From Hymenolepis diminuta (taxonomy: Eukaryota; Platyhelminthes; Cestoda; Cyclophyllidea; Hymenolepididae): a DNA stretch of 64,000 bases. The notes beneath the pieces were generated by a model. That model worked only from the letters and a program-made list of their open reading frames with translations. It was not told the origin of the DNA and did no database searches. The stretch covers positions 1,863,685 to 1,927,684 of the forward strand of contig CAADRB010000004.1 of NCBI GenBank assembly GCA_900708905.1, written 5' to 3'. The translations under genes were made by a program, and so were the position numbers. Of this stretch, positions 38,007-49,078 are shown piece after piece (the first letter of the stretch is position 1; every line of letters starts with the position of its first letter).

Positions 38007-41000
38007 TTACTGGCCAAAGCCCAGCATCTCAGCGCATTCAATCTTGTAAGCTCCTAATAATTGAGAAAAACATATAATATTTATATAAAAGTTCAGATAT
38101 TCGAAGGATATTTCCTTACCTTCGCTAGTCTCATCACCAATAACAATCACGTAAGGGAAATGTGCCGCAAAACGAAGAACCTTCGACATTGGGTCTGATT
38201 TCTTTACCTAAAATAAATAAAAGGGAGGAATATGCAGTTAGAAATAGAAATATCAACTAACATGCATGTTACTAATGCAGATATAATACATTGTTGTCCA
38301 TTATCATAAGAAACCGACTAAATACTGCGAGTCATTACAATGTCAAAATAAGGAGCAGTGAAAAGTGATTAAAATTTAGGGCATCAGATGCGCTTAACTT
38401 CATCTGAGTACATCGCATTGATAGCTTTCCACTTAAAAGATATTGTTCATAGCATTATAACCTCAAGTTTAAACTTCAGGATCTGACCCCTATGCACATT
38501 ATAGTGGTATTTAATGTCATCAGCGTTCAGATTTGATTGATCAGTGGATCAAATTGAGAGGTATATCTCACTTGTAGGATATCAGAGTTCAGAGTTTAAT
38601 CCAAATACCGTATTAAGTTCGGCTGTTCGCTTTCCACTCAAAATAGATTGAATATATGGTATTTTATACTGTTTTCAATGTGAACTTTCATTTTAAAATA
38701 GCAAAACTTTGGAATTACCCTCTTGTAGCTCTTGTCCACAACCTTTCCAACCTCAGTTGAATTATCAACTTCACCGGTCAGAAGCTTCTGAAGAATTTGA
38801 GATGGATCGTAGATTCCATAGTACGATCCACTAAATAAAAAAATGTTTATTCACCGTTTACCATCATTATCATTTAAGTAGTATTCGGCTCGAATAATTA
38901 GCACTCACTTGCGAGTCACCATAGACAGTTTTCCACCAGTCAGTGCCTTAGCGTCTTTCAATGTGCATGTATTTTCAATTTGAGGTATTTTCTCCTTATG
39001 TTTCGACTTCAAGTACTCACCAACTGGCACGTGGAGTGACCTGTAGAACAACCAAAAATGATGATATTACTGGATGTCATCTAAGTAAATCGTGATAATA
39101 TACTGCAAGCAGAAAGATCACTCACTCTTCATCATAATAGCCACCCAAATTGTAGGGCAAGAGGTCATTGGCTATCATCCAACTGTCAGAAATGAACTTT
39201 GTTCTGGAAAGAAAATGGTAAAGAAGGAAATTATCAGCGTGCAGAAAATGCTCAACTATCCTTCATCCAATATGAAACTAATCCATATCATAAGAAAAAA
39301 ATATGACACAATAGACTCGCTATCTTGACAGAATAAACATAAAAATTGACCAAAGATCGGATTTAAATTATCATTTCAACGTCTGGCACATTTGATTATA
39401 TCGTTCATATAAAGGTGAATCTAAAGAGTGTAGAACCCGAATAAACATGACTAACATATATTACTGTTTCACATTAGTCAATTTGGAAAATGACATTCTT
39501 CATCCTATAATATTCTTCTCTATTCGGTAGCAAGTATACTCGTATTTTGAACTAGCTAAAATGATGTTAAATCATGTTCTTTTATTCACAAATTCTAGAC
39601 AGCATCCCTCGCAGTTAGTTGTTCCAAATGTGCTTCGTTGACACGGCGGAAGTGTACCTGCCTGGAACTAGTCTTTGGTAATATTAATGAATAGAGAAAT
39701 GAACGAGACTTTCTAGAAGAGAACATATTTGGAAAATCTTTCCATAAATGAAATCTGCGCCTAATAATAAACAAGAAGGCAATATTTCCTAAAACACCTA
39801 GATTATCTTCTTCGTCCTTAGCCGAATTGAATTTTGTACTTAATTTCTACTTACTAATTTGTTGAAATTCCCTTATATTAAGGTCTTTGTCATGAAATGT
39901 AACAATTGGCACAGCTTAAGACAATGTTAGATAAGAAGTCAACATTCTTATTTGAAAAAAGAAGTTCACAGCCCTAATTTGCAGAAAGCGAGGTTACACA
40001 AGGCATACTTAAAAAAGTTTCGTCTCAAAGAGATAAAACTCAGAATGTCAAATAAACTAAACTATCTGGTTTAGTTTTGGACCTCAAAACTTAAGATCAA
40101 TCAGATGAGAGGATTTTATTAAAATATTGCAAATTCTGATTCTACCGTAAATAGCAATCTATTAGACTGTAACTCTTAGGATTGATAAATCATACTAGAT
40201 ACCCAATTATTTTAATATCGGAAAAATAGATCGTGAGCTGTATAAAGCAGAAAACAAATCTGTTTAAGATTAACAAGTTCAGTTACAAATTTGAGAACAA
40301 GTTCAAAAGTTACAGGTACATTATAACACTACTTGTATGGAGCATATTTCATCAGTTTAAAGATAACTGGAGGTCTCTCAATAAACTTATTAGCAAGTAT
40401 TAATTGCAAAATTAAAGAAAACTGGGAAATCATTTGATACGTCATGGAAACGGAAATAAGAAAAAGCTGAGAAATGACCCCGTAAGATGTACTTTCTCAT
40501 AATTATCCCACCTCCCCCCCCNNNNNNNTTATCACTGGAAAAGAAAGAGACTCTTTGGTAATAAAATAATGCTGAGTGAATGCATGTGCGAAGATAGTAC
40601 GAGCTTACGATATTCAAAATGTACTTTAACGAGCACTGATTAAAAGATCACGAAAAGAGTTCCAAATAAAGGGGCCGCTTATATCAGGACTAGACGATAA
40701 GAAGTAAAACAAACCTATCACAATATCGGCAAAAAATTTATATTGAACATTGTTTTCACTTACAAGTAATTGTGGCAGGAGTCCGGTAGCAAAACAACAA
40801 CACGATGTCCCTTTCCAAGTCCCGCCTTTTTGATCGCTTTGATAGCACCTACTACGGCTGATCCGCTGCTACCACCTAAAAAATAACAAAAAAGAATTTA
40901 AAACATTAGAAACACTGAAAAAATTTTTCACACAAGCACGCACCAACAAGAAGACCCTCAGAACGAATAAGACGCCTGGCCATAGCAAAAGCCTCTTTAT

Positions 41001-44000
41001 CTTCAACACGAACCCAGTCGTCAATGGCCTTTTGACAAAGCACAGTGGGAACGAACTCGTATCCAATGCCTTCAACTTCATAAGCTCCGTTGAAATCGTC
41101 AGGACCAAGGCAGGTCTCCGAAAGAACTGAACCCCGAGGGTCGACTGCTACTATCTATTAAAATGAAGGCGTATTAACAATGCATCTTATTTTATATTAA
41201 TCGAAAAGACGGATGTGTAACTTTGATTACTTAAGTTGAAGAATGGGGAATTTTGAATAAAGACCATGGGTTGCAAGAAAGTATAGTATACCTGATCTGA
41301 GCGGAATAGCCAACCGCACTAAGTCTGACGATACCGACAGAACTCGGGCTTCTCATCAGAGAGGCCCTACATTGTTATTCTTCTACCCTAAATAAGTGTT
41401 AGAAAACGTTTTCCAAATATTATTGAGAGTTAATCTATAGCTGACTCAATGAGAACATGGCAGGGGCATACAGTGATCATAATATCGGTTATCTATAGGA
41501 TTGAAAGTATCTCCGTAGTGAGTGGTTCATGTGTTGCCAACCATTAATTGGCATTCTCTCCTATTTCCAAATTAATTCCTTGTAAATAAAGAGCAAATTG
41601 TCCGAACTCCTCATCCTCTCTCACCTCCATTAATAATTTCGTCTTTATTTATAATTCCAAGTCGTTTGAGTCAACTGGACTTAGTTTAAAGTGGGTAATT
41701 GTCATCTCTCACCATGAAGTGTCAAGGTTTTATTTTAACACAATTTTCTCTGACTGAAGTCCGCAACTTGATTAAAGAGAACTGGCTTCGTCGGTTTTAT
41801 TCGGGAAAAAAGAGGACTGTTTACTTTTTTCGAGTGTAACGGCTGATATAAACGTTTCTGTAAAATTCGACGTAATGAATCTTTTGTTCACACAAAAACG
41901 TGAGTTAGTGAGATAGAAAACCTATATACGCCAGTTTTGATTTTTTTAATAATATTTATATACAATTTATTGAATTGTTACTTGGTTCAATAGATACCAA
42001 TATTTGTACAATTAAATAGTAATGGGTAAACAAACGTTAGCATTGAAATTAAGCAATATCTTTCTTTTATTAAAAAAAACGCGTGATAGCTTCGAGCTAT
42101 TTAAAAAAGGTGGATAAATAAGTCTCTATAAAAAAACTCCGACCTTTTTCAATATTCAAGAAAGCCAGTTGTTTGAGCGCAAAGATTACATTACATTGCA
42201 AAAGTACCTATTCAAATTGATGTAAAGACCACCAAAGACGTGCCATGCTCGTACTATCTCAGAGTCCCGAGAGCCTTAAAAATACTCATGTAAAATTTAA
42301 AATTCCAATGGAACCTCATATAATACGCGCTCTTCTCATATTCCACTTTTATTAAAACAAATCTTTGGTAATTAAATTATTTGATTCTAAAAATAGGGAG
42401 TTATTTCTCAATAGTCTTGTACATTAGTAGGCACTGCAAGATTAGAAATCGATAAGAAAGCAGTAAAAATTACGTAAAATTGATCCAGTAGTTGTAAAAC
42501 CAATATAGCAGTTACTTTCGCGTGATATAAAATCACTAGAAGTCAATATAATCGACATCTTAGTAACTCTAGGGGATTATTTTTGCGATTTAGATAAAAC
42601 GTCTACGTCGCCACCGATTTGCAGATAATTTAAGTTGTTTCGAATGTCCACAATTGAGAACAACTGAAGTAAATCAGTTAATTCCACGCCATGTATGTCA
42701 CACTAAACGCTCAAATGGAAGCCCACTAATCACTTCGGTGGGATTATAGTCACCAAGACAACTACGAATCTCCCAACCCCTCCCCTAAATTCTAGGACAT
42801 TGAAAATACTACGGGTGGCAACAGAAAGTCATGGAAAAGTGAGAATGGACAATTCATTTGCTCAAAAACGATAAGTTAGGTGCTGGTAGATCGCATTTCT
42901 CAAGATCGATAGATCTAACGGGGAAGTGTTTAAGTAGAGATAAATAGTTTGAAAATCGGTCAATTAGACTGGGGACCGAAACAAATCACTAAATGAAGAA
43001 TTGAGTAAAGTTATGCAAGCCTTAGCAATCTATTTAAAAATCCATTAGATTTGTCACATTTACACAAGTTAGGATGTTAGGAATACCACTCTTTCTCGAC
43101 GCCAGTTTAAATAAGCATTAACTATCTTAATAATTGGGGATAAATTCTGATAATGAGAAATACACATGACTATAAATAAAAGCCATCAAATTATCAATCA
43201 TGGAATTGTGGGAAGTTAGTTCCTCTGTATTTTGAACTGTTTAACAACAACAAGAAACTTTAAGGAATTCAACTGAGATAATTTATTAGCTGAAATCGAA
43301 CAAAATTATGCAAAATTATAAAGCGACAGATGTTATAACTATAATAAACTGCTTAAAATTTATTTATGAGACAGAGGACCAAAAAGGCTAAAAATTTCTA
43401 TAAGAAATCTTTTAACTCTAACTCTAAAGACTTCAAGAACAGTTTTATCGGTGGAAGATCGACGGAATTATAGAGAATTTTAGCTAATAGAATCCAAAGC
43501 CAGCTTTTAATACTAGGCGCCTAAATTTTGAAATAAACAAAAGAAACTGTCTTACCCCATTCAAAATAAGCCATTATTCTTATGACCAAAGGCGTCTATT
43601 TCATCATTCAAAAGGCACCATTTTATAATGAAGAATTTTTTAAATCTTGAAAACTTCAGCTCATTTAAATAAGGATTAATAAGCCCTTGATATTTGAACA
43701 TTATTCTCGAGGCTTAACTCAATATGACCAAGGAAATTTAATTTTAAACAGCGCCAGAAACGTTAAGTAAATGCTGATACAGATTCTCGTATTTGAACAG
43801 AATGATGAAAAAAGAATCAAGAATAGACTTTAAATATTACAGCCCGTGCTCCCATCACATGTAAGATATAAAAATCTATTTATCCACTGGTTTCAGTTTA
43901 GTAACAATTAAAGACCCTATTATTAAGAAATTTACTGTATTTTCAAATATTTTTGGTATTATGCCAGACATTTCCCAATCACGAAAGAAGTCCACATTTT

Positions 44001-45113
44001 AGAGGACTGAAATAATTGTTTATTTTTCACATTCCCAACCGGATATTAAATTAAATATAAACATCTATCCAACAAATACCTTAGATACGAATTTTTGTTT
44101 ATCGATTCGATCAAACACACCCGTTAAAAATCTGATAACCCACTTACCTTGCATGAAGGAAACTTGGTTTTGAAGAGATGACCGATTCCAGTAACTGTTC
44201 CACCTGTACCAGCTCCACAGATAATCATATCGATTTTTGGCTTTCCATCTGGTTGGGCTTCGGCACAAGCGTCTAAAATTTCCTGACCGGTAGCATCATA
44301 ATGAGCAACAGGGTTGTAGGGGTTGGAATATTGATTAGGAATATGAGCTCCCGGTGATAACTCTTCCTTCAAAGCGGCAGATCTTTGGAGATGTGATTCG
44401 GGATCATCAAACACCGCTTCTCGTGGGGTTCTTATGACTTTTGCGCCAAGAGATTTAAGGATAATAGATTTTTCTTGACTCATTTTATCAGGCATAACGA
44501 TGTAGCAATTATAACCCTTGACAGCAGATGCTAGTGCAAGACCAATACCTAATGAAAATATGATAAAAATTAGGCTTGAGAATGCCTTAAAAGAAAATTT
44601 TTTTAAAATTCATACCAGTGTTTCCTGAAGTTGGTTCGATTAAGGCATCACCATGGTGATATTCACCCGACAATTCGCCTTCCTCGACCATGCGTTTTGC
44701 AATTCGGTCTTTAACACTTCCTCCGGGGTTGAAGTATTCACATTTGACTACTGAAAATAAAATGAAAACCCAGATAATGAGTTAATACAATGGATATTGA
44801 AATTAAAAATATTTAAAATCTTACGAATTTCACATTCAACTCCTTCCTCCTTAGGAATCTTATTCAGACGCACGAGAGGAGTGTTTCCAATGAATTCGAG
44901 AATGTTGGACCCAATTGTTGGACGTTTTGGCCTAAGGTATAAACAGTGTAGGAATCAGTGGCAGAGAATATAATAAACTTACACAGGAATATGATGGTGT
45001 GGTGAAATGGCATCTGGTTTATTCATGTCATATGTGCATTTACTGGGTATATCTGGACGCAAAATATTATCATTTCCATTTAGGGCGCTCCTAAAGTATA
45101 AAAATGTAACCAT
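38007..45113 (-). CDS. Cystathionine beta-synthase (heme type)
   Basis: Condenses serine and homocysteine to cystathionine (transsulfuration; also makes H2S), a cytosolic PLP enzyme. Eleven exons join in phase: 45113-44983, 44931-44825, 44750-44616, 44548-44148, 41154-40944, 40875-40764, 39203-39126, 39040-38909, 38830-38719, 38207-38120, 38053-38007; 517 residues if the ATG at 45113 is used (human 551). Residues 19-41 hold the heme site, RPDIPSKC...SPHHH, with Cys26 and His39 spaced as human Cys52/His65. The PLP lysine is K93 in GGSVKDR; PTSGNTG, the phosphate loop [25 protein letters not shown] and GGSSGS follow. Human CXXC is reduced to FPSC. The last ~140 residues occupy the place of the AdoMet-binding CBS-domain pair but are divergent and shorter. 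The start is uncertain: an acceptor-like ttatactttag ends at 45091, so an upstream first exon is possible. Confidence 0.95.
39204..40763 (-). other. CBS intron between exons 6 and 7
   Basis: About 1.56 kb, donor tt|gtaagt, acceptor ttctttccag. It contains the poly-C tract and 7-N gap at about 40514-40528. A plus-strand frame at 39092-39328 overlaps exon 7 and is a shadow. Confidence 0.8.
40514..40528. repeat. Poly-C tract running into a 7-N gap
   Basis: Eight C residues lead directly into seven N at 40522-40528. The homopolymer is the likely cause of the assembly break. Confidence 0.95.
41155..44147 (-). other. CBS intron between exons 4 and 5
   Basis: About 3.0 kb between the donor aag|gtaagt and the acceptor tttaatag, phase 0. 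It includes a degenerate SINE-like copy at about 41255-41335. No other exon is needed: the reading continues directly from FPSCK to IVAVDP. Confidence 0.8.
41255..41335 (+). repeat. tRNA-SINE-like dispersed repeat, copy 2 (degenerate)
   Basis: Has tgggttgcaag where a B box would be, then gagcggaatagccaaccgca and aagtctgac, parallel to the copies near 2228 and 58290. It lies inside a CBS intron, opposite to the gene. Confidence 0.4.
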
Positions 45114-47130
45114 AACAAGTTGAGATATGCTGAAATAATGCGGAAAACAAACTTTAATCTTGACAAAAGGTATTACATGGTCAACTAACGATGACAATGA
45201 AATTGTAAAGGAAACAAATTCTAGCGCAGAAAAGGTCAAGTGAGTAATGCTCATTACAACCAGTAAAACGTTGTCTATCAAATTCAAACGTCTGTATTTT
45301 AAAACTTTACGGCTTATTTATTTATTATTTATTCTCGGCGAGGCAAAATATTATAATTTATTCCATTTTTTTCACCTCAAGTAAACTTGGCTTACATAGC
45401 TCTGTTAACTCGACATTTATGTCTAACTCACCCCTGCTATGCTAAAACCGGTGGTTGATGAATTGCATTTAAGAAAATTTTGTCACCTCAACTGTTTAAA
45501 GAAAACAAAATGAAATGGTAAGATCGACCCTTTTTAATTAAGTAATACTGTTCAATAAACGCCGGACATGGTTAATAAACATTTGCTAAAACGATTCGTG
45601 AAATTTGAATTTTGAAACGTGAGCAATGCATTTAGCAAACATTGTACAACCCGATATCTTTGATATCTTGACGTTGCTCTTTATATCTTTTTGATCCCTT
45701 TTTCTTTGTAATTGTTTTGATATGCTATTATTTGATGTCAGTCGCTTCCATCAATTAAAATCGTAAAACTTTTTTGCATTATTGCGGGTGATACTAAAAA
45801 TAATTTATTTTGAAAAAGATGTTAAAATATATAACTATTAAGTAGTTTAATATGGATTACGGGAAGAGGCTCAGGTCGAAGCTGAAAACTGAAGCAGTGC
45901 ATCAAGAGTTTTGTATTCTGATATGGCCCCTTAAATTCCTTAGATACCGTTCAATACTTCATTATTCTGCGACCCACATTTCAAGACTTTCTTCGTTTTC
46001 TGAGCGAATTTACAAAAGTCTTAAGTTATGGCTTAGTGTCTTAAAGACTACAAAGACAAGGCCTTCTGATTTCTTTCGATCCTCACGACACAGCGAAATG
46101 GATTAAAAGAGATCGTTAATTGGAGATCTGTATCGAGAACAGAAAGAAAACTCTGTGAGAGGGGGTGAGAAAGAGACTTGTGTTTGCGTAAATGTGTCGT
46201 GGATAGAAGTGTATGTGTGTATAAGGTTGCTTATATAGGATGATAGTCTAGAAACAAAAGAATACGGGACATAAGTTGAGACATGGCGACAATGATGTTT
46301 CAAGTACAATTAGAGAAATTGGCCCATATCGATTGACTGAGTTAGCTAATAGTGATTCATTGTTATTATGCAGTCGCATTAAATTAATGTCCTCTGGACC
46401 TACATTTGATTAACTATTTGATTAATTTATATGGCTGATCAGCCATTACAGTTACACCTAATAGTTAAGTTATTGACAGCTGATAAGAGCTATCAAAGGC
46501 TTTTACATTAATTTCTCCCCTCCTATTTCATTGTTCACGCTAGATATATTAAAACGCTCCCTCGAGATAAAATTGTAGGGCACCAAAAATTGAAATGTGA
46601 AAAACCAAAGTGAAATGTCATGTGCGGCATCCTACTATCTGATATGCTGTTCTCAGTTGCAGAGTGTAGTGAAAAGTATATAAATATATAGTCAAAAATA
46701 ATAAAATAAGTGTCAATTTATAATATATAAAACGATCTAATAATCCATATTATTTGCAAAAAATAATTTTTGCTGAATGGAGACTATGATTCCTGGTAAG
46801 AAGTGGTAGAGGGTATTCTGACCAAAACTTAGCTACAAAAATGTTAATAACACCCAATTCTATCTACTTCCGAAGTTTTTATAAAATAGAGGTAAATTAT
46901 ATATACCTTTCAAGATGTTATTAAAATAAATCACTCAAATTCTAACAATATTGACCAACCAAATATACAAAAAACTTAAAAATTAAAAATAAAATAATAT
47001 AGATAGATACACGGCTAATTAAATTTAGTATTGTATAATTCATAATTTCTTCTACAAAACCTATGTTTGTTTTAAACATTTTACGGCTGGCACCCGCTCC
47101 CCACTTGACGGTTTTTCTCGTGAAGTAGAC
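45114..47130. other. Divergent intergenic region between CBS and P2
   Basis: About 2 kb between two genes transcribed away from each other, so it should hold both promoters and any untranslated first exon of CBS. No core promoter motif can be named with confidence in such AT-rich DNA. The open frames at 45852-46106 and 46103-46309 are unsupported. Just before the P2 start the sequence is locally C-rich (cacccgctccccacttgacg). Confidence 0.5.
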
Positions 47131-47525
47131 ATGCGTTATCTCGCTGCTTACCTTTTGGCTCAGATGGGTGGAATTACCCGCCCACAAGAAGAAGATATTA
47201 AAAATATCTTAAGCTCCGTTGGCTCCGAATGTGAAGTTGAACGAGCTCAGAAAGTAGGTGGTCATTTTTTAATTTTGATTCATATTAGCTCGTTCGTGAG
47301 ATGCACGGCAAAAACGTAAACGAGCTCATTAATACAGGCCGAGGAAAAATGGCTTCCCTTTCCTTTGGTGCTGCTCCCGCTCCTGCAGCTCCTGGTGGTG
47401 CTTCACCGACTGCCGCTGCTCCTGAAGCTTCTAAGGGTGGTGACAAGGCTGCCCCCGTTAAGGAGGAAAAGAAAGAAGAGTCTGAAGAATCTGAGGCTGA
47501 TATGGGCTTCGCTCTGTTTGACTAA
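47131..47525 (+). CDS. 60S acidic ribosomal protein P2
   Basis: A component of the lateral stalk of the large ribosomal subunit, which with P0 and P1 recruits translation factors. Two exons, 47131-47253 and 47289-47525, join in phase 0 to give 119 residues (human P2 is 115). The start [14 protein letters not shown] is the classic P2 N-terminus. The dimerisation helices follow ([32 protein letters not shown]), then an Ala/Pro/Gly-rich hinge, and the invariant acidic tail ending [16 protein letters not shown] with CK2-type serines. The N-terminus and the GKMASLS stretch separate it from P1. The intron, 47254-47288, is only 35 bases. A likely poly(A) signal sits 12 bases past the stop. The gene appears intact and expressed. 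Confidence 0.97.
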
Positions 47526-47536
47526 GCATGTTTATT

Positions 47537-47542
47537 AATAAA
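47537..47542 (+). terminator. Poly(A) signal of the P2 gene
   Basis: AATAAA, 12 bases after the stop codon, implying a very short 3' untranslated region. Confidence 0.75.
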
Positions 47543-49078
47543 AGGAATATTCTTTTGAACGTGCAATGGGTTCTCTTGATCATTGACAGGGTGTGTCTTA
47601 TTGTGGCTGTGTAAGATTTTATGTTGAATTTTGAAGGGAAGTGACCTGGATTATCTTGTGATGCATTTGCTTTTACGTTGTCTAATAGTTAGTAATGGTT
47701 TCGCTATTCTACTTGTTTTTATTTCGTCTGAAGGTAAGCACCGCAGTTGTACACCTTGTCACTGCGGCAGTTTTACTTTAAAGGTTTTGATCTTAGCCTC
47801 TTAATGAGTGTGTTCATTCTTTTATGGAAGATAGATATAGATAAACTCAGGTGTTTTGTATCGACGGAAATTTTGGCTCACGTGAAATAGTAGTTGCACA
47901 AGGTCTCTTAATTTTTTTTTGACTTGTTGGATTTTCTATATTGGGATTTTGAGGGTTACAATGATTGGTGTATGGAGTTTTTTGGGATGATAACTGTGTT
48001 AGCTTTAGTCATATCAAGCTGGTTTATACGTGCAGGTGCTGTTACTGGAGATGTGTGCGCTTTCGTCTGCTGTGCCCTAACAAACTTTTGGAATTTGATT
48101 TTTTAACATTTCCTAAGTAATGACGCAGTCTTTTTGACTGAAATGCATTGGTCGATAGGGAAGTTGGAAACGACCTACCTTTACGACACCTGCAAACCCA
48201 CTAATTCCGTTTTGGATTTTACATCTAACTGTATATGGTACTTATATTTATATAAGTAGAAAGTATGTGTTTTATACATTTTGGAATTATTGCGATATCT
48301 GTAATCGAAAGTGAGTTTTTATTAGGATAGATTCGAGTATATCCTCTGTCCAAAAGGAATATGTATTGGAACTTCTCATAAGTGATTGAGAGCATTGGAG
48401 ATTTGATGGAAATGTTTTTTTCCTTATAAACTGTTTTGCAGAATGTGCTATAGATTTTGTCCCGAAGATCCGATAGTGTTTGTAGCAATTCAGAACCAGT
48501 TAATAAATTGATGATATTTATTTTGGAGTTTAGTCAAACGGTGCTCTTTTTTACTGCTGCACGGTTCCACTGACTTATAACGGAGGTTGGTTTTACTGAC
48601 GGTGGCTTTCAACTACTTAAATTCGTTCATGCAATTGGAGTAAGTGAACTTTATGGCTATTAGAAGATTTAATTGTACCAAAATGACACGACCTACCTAC
48701 CGCTCAATCCAATCGGCTGGCTAATAATCGCAGACATCTAGGGGCCGAACTCTGAGATTTGAGCTTAGGAACATAACTCTGAACCTTTCTCATTCAGTAA
48801 AAATGAATAAATGCAGAATTCAAATAAAGCGGGACTCATTTGATACCGTAAACTTATCTCTACTTCTACTGAACCCCGTGCCCCTTCACTCTTAGTTGAC
48901 TATTTCACTACTTCGACTATAGATGGAAAATAATTAACTTTGCAACGGGTAATTAGAACGTGTAATTATATGTTATTAGTTATTATTTAATTGCTTTTGA
49001 AGTATAAAGATTAATTAAAGCGTTTCATTTATACAGTGATATACTGTAATAGTTGAATTTTGTAATTTGCCTCGGGTT
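47543..49078. other. Convergent intergenic region between P2 and the tetraspanin
   Basis: No gene recognised. A 60-codon hydrophobic frame at 47924-48106 and a minus-strand frame at 48225-48488 have no support. I saw no canonical poly(A) signal for the tetraspanin close to its stop. Confidence 0.5.

Noticed and set aside
40869..41108. 79-codon minus-strand frame
   Set aside because: Overlaps CBS exon 5 in the wrong frame; the correct frame reads [15 protein letters not shown].
47924..48106. 60-codon hydrophobic frame downstream of P2
   Set aside because: No homologue, no signals, and U-rich DNA readily gives hydrophobic frames.
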